Below, piece by piece: positions 1-7,485 of a DNA stretch of 39,093 nt. The stretch comes from Treponema sp. (GTDB taxonomy: Bacteria; Spirochaetota; Spirochaetia; Treponematales; Breznakiellaceae), in assembly GCA_031278095.1 (NCBI GenBank), contig JAITLC010000103.1, positions 1-39,093 of the forward strand. Reading direction: 5' to 3'. Under the pieces are notes generated by a model. The model was not told where the DNA came from. It did no database searches and saw nothing but the letters and a program-made list of their open reading frames with translations. Both the position numbers and the translations under genes were made by a program. Position 1 is the stretch's first letter. Every line of letters starts with the position of its first letter.

Positions 1-609
1 ATGTCGAAACAGGTGGAAAAGCTTTTGATCAGACGGTGTATTTCATCATCATAATAAATTCCGTTCTTCCCGATCATGGACTGATTCTACACACCCGGAT
101 GCGCATTTGTCAATTAAAATTGCATGTTTTATTAACACAAAATTTTAGGCTGGATATATACTATGCTCATGCAGATTAAGGACTCATGGCTGGCGGACGG
201 TGGAGTGACGCCAATGACTGGTACCATTACACGAAAGCGGTTAGCCTGAGCAGTGTGCCATAGGGCTGGAGCGGAGTTGAGAGGTGGCGGCTTCTCGGGC
301 ACGTAAAGTTTGTCCGGTTTCAGACTTTTCTCTACATTGGGTCCATGCTCTCTCCCAAACAATACCTGGTCTGTTCCTTGCCTGCCAAAGCCGATATAAG
401 CACCGGGGTCTTCCGGCTGGACTTTGAATGGCCCGGACCGGCTCCGGCGGCGGAGAGGAACCGGCGGTTATCGCCAACTTCTCGGGCTCCACGGTGGAGG
501 AATACGTCCGGGGGCATTGCGGACGCCCTGGAATGCCGATGAAGATAAGGTATAATTCACGTATTGTTAATGTATTTTCGATCTCCGGAAGGTTTTTCGC
601 AAACGGCGT
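1..609. other. Stretch with no supportable gene
   Basis: All six frames contain only short open frames without a recognisable domain, credible start context or consistent codon use. Around 107-135 (+) there is a promoter-like pair, TTGTCA and TATTAA separated by 17 nt. It is followed by a frame of only 28 codons (162 onward) ending at a TGA. The part from about 180 to 540 is GC-rich and could be the remains of a degraded gene, because neighbouring frames give short protein-like pieces interrupted by stops. I cannot name a family and make no functional claim. Confidence 0.5.
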
Positions 610-1419
610 TTAGAAACTCACGCCGAAACTTGCGGCTTTTTCCTTCGCTTCGGGTATCCAGTTCTGGATCTGCTTTATCCGGGTAGAATCCGAAGGGTGG
701 GTTGAAAGGAATTCCGGGGTACTACCTCCGGAAAGGCTTGCCATTCGTTCCCAGAACGTAACTGCTTCCCGGGGGTTGTAGCCTGCAATAGCCATCAGGA
801 TGAGGCCGTAATGATCCGCTTCGCTTTCATGGCTTCTGCTGAAAGGCAGGATACCGAAGAGTTTGGAACCTGCCCCGTAGGCGGTCATGGCCAACTGCTG
901 GGAAGCGTCGCTTCGGGAACCCGTAAGAATGTTTACCCCCGAGGCGCCCAACTGCTGAATAACATTGGCGCTCATGCGCTGCTGGCCGTGGTTGAGAAGG
1001 GCATGGCAGACTTCGTGGCCCATAACTGCCGCCAGTGCGGCTTCAGTCCTGGTAACCGGTAGAATCCCCGTATAGACCACGATCTTTCCGCCGGGCATAC
1101 ACCATGCGTTCACCTCATTGCTTTCTATCAGATGGTATTCCCACCGGTAATCTCTGAGGTAATCGCCGTTGCCTTCTGATTTAAGCCATTTTTCGGCGGA
1201 GCCTTTAATCTTCTCACCGACCCGCTGTACCATCCTGGCGTCCGCGGTTCCTTCGATGACCTTATTCTCCTTGAGAAAGGTATCGTACTGCTCGAAGGAA
1301 CTTGCCAGAAGCTCCTGGTTACTGACTAGCGCCATGGTATTCTTGCCTGTCATGGGGTTACTGGAACAGCCGGAATAGAACATAATAATGGCAATAATGA
1401 TGAATATGATTCTTTTCAT
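610..1419 (-). CDS. M48-family zinc metallopeptidase, predicted lipoprotein
   Basis: A 269-residue protein of the YggG/LoiP/BepA-like M48 group, which are membrane-anchored periplasmic proteases involved in envelope protein quality control. The N-terminus is basic, then hydrophobic, and ends in a spirochaetal-type lipobox FYSGC with Cys18 as the predicted lipidated residue. The zinc site is HEVCH at 135-139 (two His ligands and the catalytic Glu136). The third ligand Glu is in SHESEAD at about 196-202, and THPS follows at 240-243, where M48 proteins usually carry a conserved His. Cys at the fourth position of HExxH is unusual (normally Ala) but allowed by the motif. No Shine-Dalgarno sequence precedes the ATG, and a promoter -10 box lies only 9 nt upstream, so the mRNA may be leaderless. 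It stands alone; the next gene on the same strand is 250 nt upstream. The family call is firm and the substrate unknown. Confidence 0.9.
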   Translation of the reverse strand: MKRIIFIIIAIIMFYSGCSSNPMTGKNTMALVSNQELLASSFEQYDTFLKENKVIEGTADARMVQRVGEKIKGSAEKWLKSEGNGDYLRDYRWEYHLIESNEVNAWCMPGGKIVVYTGILPVTRTEAALAAVMGHEVCHALLNHGQQRMSANVIQQLGASGVNILTGSRSDASQQLAMTAYGAGSKLFGILPFSRSHESEADHYGLILMAIAGYNPREAVTFWERMASLSGGSTPEFLSTHPSDSTRIKQIQNWIPEAKEKAASFGVSF

Positions 1420-1428
1420 AACAAGTCC

Positions 1429-1456
1429 AGTATATCAAATTTTGTCTACAATTCAA
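1429..1456 (-). promoter_or_regulatory. Predicted sigma70 promoter of the M48 peptidase gene
   Basis: On the minus strand a -35 TTGAAT (1451-1456) and a -10 TATACT (1429-1434) are separated by 16 nt. The -10 ends 9 nt before the ATG, so transcription would be expected to start 2-3 nt before, or at, the start codon. Confidence 0.5.
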
Positions 1457-1669
1457 GAAGAAACTCAAGTCCGTTATATTTCCGGGAAAAAATACGGGCA
1501 GAACCGAAGAAACTTTTAGAATTTCCGTGTGAAGGGCAGGGGTTTCCGCATACGCAACAGAAGGAGCAGGGGCAAATTTACCATTATCCGGTTTTTTGTA
1601 CTCATGATACAGTAATAAAGGTAAAACGGGACTTTGTCAACGCAATAAGGAAATAACACGGCCGGCAGG

Positions 1670-3034
1670 TCAGGTTATTTCCGCGCGGGTACTTAAATCT
1701 TTCTCAGCCATGTCCGCCATGCTGCCTGCCCGGGCCCAGAGCGCGTCAGCCCGTGTGCTCCACGCGGCAAGTCCTGCGGGGCTGTCAGGAAACTTGAGGT
1801 AATGTTTTTCAATTTTACCGCCGATTCCCGCCGCGTTTAAAAGATTTCCCAGGGATTTTACCGAAATACCGCCGGAGAGAAGTCCTCCCAAAAGTCCCAG
1901 CGCCAGATTGTGTTTTCCCTTTTCCGCGTCATCTTCGTAGATGATACTGTGTTTGTATTCATAATCATTTTCTTCGTCGGTACAATCCGTTGCCCCGCAG
2001 AGCATCGCAAGGTTTTTGGCGAACAGGGCGCCCTGTTCCCGAATGTAACGCAGATTGATGTTCCATGCAGAGACCGCCGAAGGAACGCTGCTGTCTTTCA
2101 TGATACGGCCGTATTCTTCAGCGGCGATTTTACAGAGAAGCCAGGCATAGGGTACGCCTTCACCCGACCAGGGGTTGGTAAGGCAGGCGGCGTCCCCAAG
2201 GACGATAAATCCATCGGCAACAAAACTGTAGGGCGGTCTGCGGTAGGGTGTACATCCCTTTTCAATATGATCCAGTTCATATTCCGGCAGATACCCTTTT
2301 GTCTCAAAGCGCCGGAAAACATTTTCCGCATACTCGTAGGAAAGATTTGCACCCACGCCTATAATCGCGCCGTCCGTTTCATGCTGGGGCGCAAGCCAAA
2401 CCTTGTACTGTGTCCATGTTGTATTCGTCTCAACCTTGTCTGTTTCAGGATGTTTCAGATTCACATAGTGCAGCACCACATAAAACATATCACGGGGGCC
2501 TGTAACAAAATTCTCCATCCCGTAGCCTGAAGGGAGGCTTGTGCGCAGTACCGCAGGAATTCCAGACGCGTCCGCCGAAAGCCGCGCATGTACATACAAT
2601 TCATTTCCGTTGCTTTGGAACACCGCTCCGGCGAGCATGTCTTTTTCATCGTAGAGAAGTTTCTCGAAAGAGGTTTCAAAGAGGATTTCGGCACCCTGTT
2701 CTCGTGCCCAGTTTGCCAGACGCCGCATCAGGGGGCCCCGGCGCAACACTTTAATCGTGGTGTAGGAATTTTTTGGCCGTTTGTTTAACGCCGATTTTTG
2801 AATGCTGTGGCTGAATTCCGCCACGTATTCAGGATCGCCCCTGACCGGTTCATGCAGCCCAAAACGTCCGAACTGCTCCTTTGCAATATGAATGATGTTG
2901 TAACGGTCACCCAGTTTTTCTTCGCTTGATTTTTCGCATACAAGCACCCTCAAGCCCTGCCGCGCCATTAATCCGGCAAAATAAAGTCCCGCGGAACAGC
3001 CACCCGTTACAAGTATGTCTACAGTTTTTTCCAT
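1670..3034 (-). CDS. FAD-dependent oxidoreductase, geranylgeranyl-reductase/FixC-like
   Basis: About 454 residues, of the FAD-binding family (COG0644-like) that includes geranylgeranyl reductases and FixC. The N-terminus is a Rossmann FAD-binding strand-helix (VDILVTGGCSAGLYFAG), followed about 20 residues later by the acidic end of the second strand (VLVCEKS). The downstream FAD motif GDAACLTNPWSGEG at about 287-300 matches the family's GDAAG..NP..GEG pattern. The second glycine of the usual GxGxxG is Cys here. I chose the ATG at 3034 because it has a GGGGGA ribosome site and the longer frame (to 3079) would begin inside the promoter -35 box. The substrate may be an isoprenoid or quinone-type lipid, but that is inference. 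It is monocistronic from its own strong promoter. Confidence 0.8.
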   Translation of the reverse strand: MEKTVDILVTGGCSAGLYFAGLMARQGLRVLVCEKSSEEKLGDRYNIIHIAKEQFGRFGLHEPVRGDPEYVAEFSHSIQKSALNKRPKNSYTTIKVLRRGPLMRRLANWAREQGAEILFETSFEKLLYDEKDMLAGAVFQSNGNELYVHARLSADASGIPAVLRTSLPSGYGMENFVTGPRDMFYVVLHYVNLKHPETDKVETNTTWTQYKVWLAPQHETDGAIIGVGANLSYEYAENVFRRFETKGYLPEYELDHIEKGCTPYRRPPYSFVADGFIVLGDAACLTNPWSGEGVPYAWLLCKIAAEEYGRIMKDSSVPSAVSAWNINLRYIREQGALFAKNLAMLCGATDCTDEENDYEYKHSIIYEDDAEKGKHNLALGLLGGLLSGGISVKSLGNLLNAAGIGGKIEKHYLKFPDSPAGLAAWSTRADALWARAGSMADMAEKDLSTRAEIT

Positions 3035-3050
3035 ACAATTCCCCCGGAAC

Positions 3051-3079
3051 ATTATACTACACGTTTGCCGAACTGGCAA
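3051..3079 (-). promoter_or_regulatory. Strong sigma70-type promoter for the flavoprotein gene
   Basis: On the minus strand: -35 TTGCCA (3074-3079, 5 of 6 matches), a 17-nt spacer, and -10 TATAAT (3051-3056, 6 of 6). The start codon at 3034 is preceded by GGGGGA. This is the closest match to consensus that I found in the window. Confidence 0.75.
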
Positions 3080-3178
3080 TTAAAATCGGGACTGACTGCA
3101 GGGCATCGGCGTTTACTTTTCTGTAGGAAAGGAGGGCATGATATACTAAACCATCATAATTTTTCGGGAAGGGATTGA

Positions 3179-3421
3179 TGGGGAGCGGGACACTGGTCGA
3201 TAGAAAACCAGTTGCATTGGATGCTGGACATTGTGTTTTGGGAAGACGAATGCCGGGTGAGGACGGGAAATGCGGCGCTGAATTTGAATATTCTGCAGAA
3301 GATGACCATACAGTGGCCGAAGAAAATGAAGATGGAAAAGAAACGGGTCAACGCCAAACGCCGTATGATGCACACCGCCCCGGATTCGGATTTCCTGTAT
3401 GGGGCTTTGTTCTTAGAGTAA
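3179..3421 (+). pseudogene. ISAs1-family transposase, C-terminal remnant
   Basis: After a TGA at 3176-3178 the frame reads through a segment starting GAGHWSIENQLHWMLDIVF, then a WEDECRVRTGNAALN stretch, and ends at TAA 3419-3421. This matches the conserved end of ISAs1 (H-repeat) transposases: HW.IEN.LHW.LD, then ED..R.R, N..N, and a basic KAKR-like tail (here NAKRRMMH). The Glu of IENQLHW is probably the E of the DDE triad. Only about 80 residues survive of a usual ~370, the N-terminal and central catalytic parts are absent, and no start codon or terminal repeats were found. It is a decayed insertion sequence and marks a past transposition site beside the EndoQ-helicase gene. Confidence 0.85.
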
Positions 3422-3517
3422 ACGCCGATGCCCCGGGACTGTCTGTGCTTTGTTTGCAGTAGTGTCCATTATGAATGGATCGCTGGTTTCCTGTTTTACT
3501 CCGTGGTATCATGTCAC

Positions 3518-6500
3518 ATGCGTATTACGGCGGATTTGCACATTCATTCCCGTTTCTCCAGGGCCACCAGTTCCAGGCTGAACCCTGCCTGGCTTGACCG
3601 CTGGGCACGCATAAAAGGCCTTAACCTCATTGGCACGGGGGACTGCACCCATCCTCTCTGGCTGCGGGAATTGCGGGAACAGCTTAATGATGCGGAGCAG
3701 GGTTTCTATACCCTTAAGGATTCAGTACGCAAACGTTTTGACGCAGGTCCTGCCCTGGCCGAAGAGCTTCCCTCCCCGAAAACCGCCTCCACCGGCTTTG
3801 TCCTTACCGGAGAGATCAGTACCATCTATAAAAAGGACGGCAAGACCCGGAAGGTTCATCACCTCGTCATCCTGCCGGATTTTGATGCTGCCGCGGCATT
3901 CCAGCGCCGCCTCGAACGTATAGGCAACATCAAGTCCGACGGACGCCCGATCCTGGGTATCGACAGCCGCGATCTCCTTGCCATGCTTCTTGAGGTCAAT
4001 GAACATTCCATTATGATTCCTGCCCACATCTGGACTCCCTGGTTCTCCGCCCTGGGTGCGAAATCCGGCTTCGATTCCATCGAAGAATGTTACGGTGATC
4101 TTACCGGTCATATTCCAGCCATTGAAACCGGTCTTTCCTCCAATCCGCCCATGAACTGGGCTCTTAAATCCCTGGATCGTTTTGCCGTTATTTCCAACTC
4201 CGATGCCCACTCGCCCGATAAGCTGGGTCGTGAGTGTACTGTTTTTGATATGGATATGTCTTTCTCCTCCTTTTCCGCGGCTCTCAAAAATTCAGCCGGC
4301 ATTCTTGCTACCGTTGAATTTTTCCCCCAGGAGGGAAAGTACCACTATGACGGGCACCGGAACTGCGGCGTCTGCCTTGAACCGGATGAGGCCCTTGCCG
4401 CCGGGGACATCTGTCCGGTCTGCGGCAAGGCTCTGACCCGGGGTGTGATGGGCCGGGTGCTGGAACTGGCGGATCGCCCGGTGGATGAAACTGCCGTTCC
4501 GGAACATTTCGCCGAGGCCCGAATGCTTCCCCGTGCGGGCAGGCTCTTTGGTTCCCCTCCGGATGAAATCTACGGGAACAGGCGGCCCTATCATTCCCTC
4601 ATCCCCCTGCGGGAAATGCTGGGGGAACTCTTTGAAACAGGCCCCGCGTCAAAACGTGTGGATGCGGCCTACAGTTATTTTATCGAAAAGGCTGGCAGCG
4701 AGTTTGCCATTCTTATGGATATGTCCCCCGCAGAAATTGAGGCCTTCCGCTGTCCCGGCCTTTCCGGGGAACTGCTGGCTCACGCGGTACAGCGGATGCG
4801 CTCCGGTGAAGTTTTCATCAATCCCGGTTATGACGGCGAATACGGAACCGTCCGGGTGTTTCCCCCGAAGACAGGCAGGAAAAAGAGCAACACTGCGGGA
4901 GAACTGTTTCCGTTCGGAGATGAGCCATGCAGTGATACTACAGGAAATTCTGTTTCAAGAGGGGAACCTTCGTCACATTGTTCCCCGGTTGAGGATACCT
5001 GTTCGGTTGAATCTTTAAGGTTGGGTTTGTCCCAAAACTCAGGTTTTTCCGGAGCAAGCTCTTGGAAAATCGGTCCAAAGCCCGATTTTTCTGTTAAATC
5101 CAAGGCTGTTGTTCCAAAATCTGATATTTTGGAACAACCCCGGTTACCCGGAGATAAATTTCCGGAAAGGAAAAAGACAGAGACTGTACGGCAAGTGGAG
5201 ACCGCCGCAATGCTCTTTACACTGGAAGCGGAACAGGAAAAAGCCGTGTCCTGGGACGGGCCCGAAGGGCTTATAATCGCCGGTCCGGGAACCGGAAAAA
5301 CCGCGGTGGCGGCCGCCCGGATCGCACGGCTTCTGGAAAAGGGCGTCGATCCCGGTTCCATTTTGGCCCTTAGTTTTTCCGTCAAGGCCGCAGCGGAACT
5401 GCGGGAACGCAGCGGCAGAATTTCAAAACGCGGGGCGGAAGTCTTGGTCTGTACCTTTCATTCGTTCTGCGCATTCATCCTCCGTGAGCAAGAACCGGCC
5501 CGCGGTATTCCCTCAGGTTTCCGTATTTTGAATGACGAGGAACGGGATGTCATTTTGCAGGACATTATTCAAAGAAAAGCGAAAAAGCGCCTGAGTTCCC
5601 GCCGTTTGGGAACTTATATTGAAACACGGAAACGCTTCCTCCTCTTGCCCGGTGAGGAGGTTCCCTTCGGCGGCCTCGTTTTGCCTGGGCCGGTCGGAAC
5701 GTTTATCACAGCCATTTCCGGTCTTGCCAAAGATTTCGGCCTTTCCCCGCCGGAAGCGGAACTGGAAGTGCTCTACCGTACTTACCGGGATCGGCTCCGT
5801 GCAACAGGCTCCCTTGTACTCTCAACCGGACCTTCAAAAGCAGGTGAAGGTTCTCCTCTTGATTATGACGATCTTGTTGCCGGTACGGTACGGCTTCTTG
5901 CACTGAACCCCGTTTTGCTTGCCTCTTGCCGCCGCCGGTTCCGCCATATCCTGATTGACGAGTATCAGGACATCAACTTTGCCCAGTATGCCCTGATCCG
6001 CCTCCTTGTTCCCGGCTGTAATTCCGCCGAAGCGCAAAAACAAATACAAAGTTCATTGAACTTGCCCCAGAACTCAGGTTTTTTCGGAACAAGCTCTTGG
6101 GAAATCGGTCTAAAGCCCGATTTCCCCATTAAATCTAAGGTTACTGTTCTAGAATTTGACATTTTGGAAAAGTCTCCATTGGAAGGCCAAAAACCGTTGG
6201 AAGTTGAAATGTACCAGCAGGAGCTTCGTGTAATCGGCGATCCGGATCAGTCGATTTACGGATTCCGCGGTTCCGACAAACGTTTCATTGACCGCTTTCT
6301 TGTCGATTATCCCGGAGCGGCTCGCTTTATATTAAACCGGAGTTTCCGTTGCGCCGCTCCGATTCTGGAGGCTGCAGGCCGGTTGACCGGCGGACGGCTC
6401 CGGGGAACGGATGCAGAAATGGTGCAACTCTACCGCAGTTCCTATCCCAGTGGCGCCTCCGAGGCGGAAGGCATAGCTCGCCGTATCGCAGCTCTTTGCG

Positions 6501-7369
6501 GCGGAACGAGTTTCTTTGCCATTGACAGTAACACTGTTGGTATGGACGGTGCAGAGCCGGTGAATCCGGGAGATTGCGCCATCCTGATCCGCAGCGCCGC
6601 CCTGGTCCGGCCGATTCTCAAGGCTCTCGCCGATCACGGTCTCCCGGCCGATTATGCCGGGGAAATTCCCTGGCAGGAAGAGGAACCGGTAAAGTCGATC
6701 CTTGAGTTCCTCAGATCCGCTGTCTTTCATCAGGAAACAGAAGGGACGCATACACAAGCCGCATCCCTACGCTCACAGTCTCCTGCAGAAGCCGTAGCAG
6801 CGGCTTATCAGTTTTTGCAAAGTCAGAAAAAATCTTCTCAAAAGACAAAATCTGATGCGGCGCTTCATGGAATCCCAGCCGAGCCTTTAGGCGAAGGTTC
6901 CCCTCTTGAAGCGGCTCTTGCCCATGTAAGTGCCGTTGCAGGACTCTACAGGGATTTGCCTGCATTCCTTGACGCGCTTTCGGTAAGCGGCGCCGCAGAG
7001 GGCGGCGGCCTGGACATTCGGCGGGAGGGGGTACACGTAATGACAATTCATGCGGCAAAGGGCCTTGAGTTTGAGCAGGTATTTGTTCCCGCCCTGGAAG
7101 AAGGCCTACTGCCCTTCACCCTTTATGAAGATTCTCCGGTTCCCGAATTCCGCATCGAAGAGGAACGCCGTCTTCTCTATGTTGCCATGACCCGTGCCCG
7201 GCGCGGACTCTATCTCTCCTGGGCGGAGTCCCGTTCTTTTCGGAGTGGAAATAATTCCAGAATCTTACGTAATGAACCCAGCCGCTTCCTCAAAAACCTC
7301 GAAACGCTCATCCCCCTTGCCGAATATGAAAACCGCCGTCCTGCTGATCCGCAATTGAAGCTGTTTTAA
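3518..7369 (+). CDS. Endonuclease Q-like PHP nuclease fused to UvrD/PcrA-type helicase
   Basis: A 1283-residue two-part DNA-repair protein. Residues 1-450 match endonuclease Q/TIGR00375: the PHP metal motif DLHIHSRFSR (6-15), GTGDCTHP (39-46), IPAHIWTPWF (167-176), SNSDAHSP (226-233) and a zinc site with CGVC (283-286) and CPVC (299-302). EndoQ cuts DNA 5' of deaminated bases and abasic sites. From about 565 comes an SF1A helicase: Walker A GPGTGKT (589-595), motif II DEYQD (about 815), motif III GDPDQSIYGFRG (about 908), motif V TIHAAKGLEFEQV and motif VI YVAMTRAR. The start at 3518 is chosen because homology begins at MRITADLHIHS; no good Shine-Dalgarno site precedes it. Two ~39-residue repeat-encoded insertions lie at about 502-541 (the linker) and about 847-887 (between motifs II and III). 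A joint role in removing deaminated bases is inferred from the fusion. Confidence 0.88.
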   Translation: MRITADLHIHSRFSRATSSRLNPAWLDRWARIKGLNLIGTGDCTHPLWLRELREQLNDAEQGFYTLKDSVRKRFDAGPALAEELPSPKTASTGFVLTGEISTIYKKDGKTRKVHHLVILPDFDAAAAFQRRLERIGNIKSDGRPILGIDSRDLLAMLLEVNEHSIMIPAHIWTPWFSALGAKSGFDSIEECYGDLTGHIPAIETGLSSNPPMNWALKSLDRFAVISNSDAHSPDKLGRECTVFDMDMSFSSFSAALKNSAGILATVEFFPQEGKYHYDGHRNCGVCLEPDEALAAGDICPVCGKALTRGVMGRVLELADRPVDETAVPEHFAEARMLPRAGRLFGSPPDEIYGNRRPYHSLIPLREMLGELFETGPASKRVDAAYSYFIEKAGSEFAILMDMSPAEIEAFRCPGLSGELLAHAVQRMRSGEVFINPGYDGEYGTVRVFPPKTGRKKSNTAGELFPFGDEPCSDTTGNSVSRGEPSSHCSPVEDTCSVESLRLGLSQNSGFSGASSWKIGPKPDFSVKSKAVVPKSDILEQPRLPGDKFPERKKTETVRQVETAAMLFTLEAEQEKAVSWDGPEGLIIAGPGTGKTAVAAARIARLLEKGVDPGSILALSFSVKAAAELRERSGRISKRGAEVLVCTFHSFCAFILREQEPARGIPSGFRILNDEERDVILQDIIQRKAKKRLSSRRLGTYIETRKRFLLLPGEEVPFGGLVLPGPVGTFITAISGLAKDFGLSPPEAELEVLYRTYRDRLRATGSLVLSTGPSKAGEGSPLDYDDLVAGTVRLLALNPVLLASCRRRFRHILIDEYQDINFAQYALIRLLVPGCNSAEAQKQIQSSLNLPQNSGFFGTSSWEIGLKPDFPIKSKVTVLEFDILEKSPLEGQKPLEVEMYQQELRVIGDPDQSIYGFRGSDKRFIDRFLVDYPGAARFILNRSFRCAAPILEAAGRLTGGRLRGTDAEMVQLYRSSYPSGASEAEGIARRIAALCGGTSFFAIDSNTVGMDGAEPVNPGDCAILIRSAALVRPILKALADHGLPADYAGEIPWQEEEPVKSILEFLRSAVFHQETEGTHTQAASLRSQSPAEAVAAAYQFLQSQKKSSQKTKSDAALHGIPAEPLGEGSPLEAALAHVSAVAGLYRDLPAFLDALSVSGAAEGGGLDIRREGVHVMTIHAAKGLEFEQVFVPALEEGLLPFTLYEDSPVPEFRIEEERRLLYVAMTRARRGLYLSWAESRSFRSGNNSRILRNEPSRFLKNLETLIPLAEYENRRPADPQLKLF
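5021..5141 (+). repeat. Coding palindromic element, copy 1 (in EndoQ-helicase linker)
   Basis: About 120 bp in frame within the EndoQ-helicase gene, encoding the variant peptide with SQNSGF, KIGPKPDF, KSKAVVPKSDILEQP. It lies in the linker joining the nuclease and helicase parts, a tolerant place. It contains three stem-loops. The third is perfect: GTTGTTCCAAAAT (5108-5120) and ATTTTGGAACAAC (5126-5138) around a 5-nt loop. The middle stem is GGAAAATCGG with CCGATTTTTC. Its sequence is the most diverged of the three long copies, yet the arms still pair. Confidence 0.85.
6058..6177 (+). repeat. Coding palindromic element, copy 2 (between helicase motifs II and III)
   Basis: About 120 bp in frame, encoding PQNSGFFGTSSWEIGLKPDF followed by PIKSKVTVLEFDILEKS. 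The middle stem is perfect: GGGAAATCGG (6099-6108) with CCGATTTCCC (6117-6126). The outer stems are partly eroded (the last arm reads GGAAAAG rather than GGAACAG). It interrupts the normally short segment between the DEYQD and GDPDQSIYG motifs of the helicase, where related enzymes have only a few residues. Confidence 0.85.
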
Positions 7370-7440
7370 GGTGAAGCGGCCCAGGGCCGTATATGAATCA
7401 GAATCCCTTGCCCCTAAGAGTTTTCGGGAGTACAATAAAA

Positions 7441-7484
7441 GCATGAAATTTCGTTTCATGCTCGATTCAATTTTTAAGGTTGGC
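7441..7484 (+). repeat. 44-bp repeat with palindrome upstream of thrC
   Basis: A perfect 8-bp hairpin, GCATGAAA and TTTCATGC around TTTCG (7441-7461), followed by a conserved tail ending in AAGGTT. It matches 21448-21491 at 35 of 44 positions. In this copy the AAGG at the end (7476-7479) is the ribosome binding site of thrC, so it lies in the gene's leader. Confidence 0.6.
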
Positions 7485-7485
7485 A

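Noticed and set aside
3175-3462. A 95-codon frame over the transposase remnant
   Set aside because: The neighbouring frame gives the clear ISAs1 transposase match; this frame is a shadow of it.
3500-3520. Leaderless promoter for the EndoQ-helicase gene (TATCAT 5 nt before ATG)
   Set aside because: No credible -35 box at 15-18 nt, so I did not include it with the other leaderless candidates.
5021-5141. The coding insertions as introns or inteins
   Set aside because: They are only about 120 bp, have no splice-site, ribozyme core or intein motifs, and remain open in frame. Removal at RNA level cannot be excluded but has no positive support.
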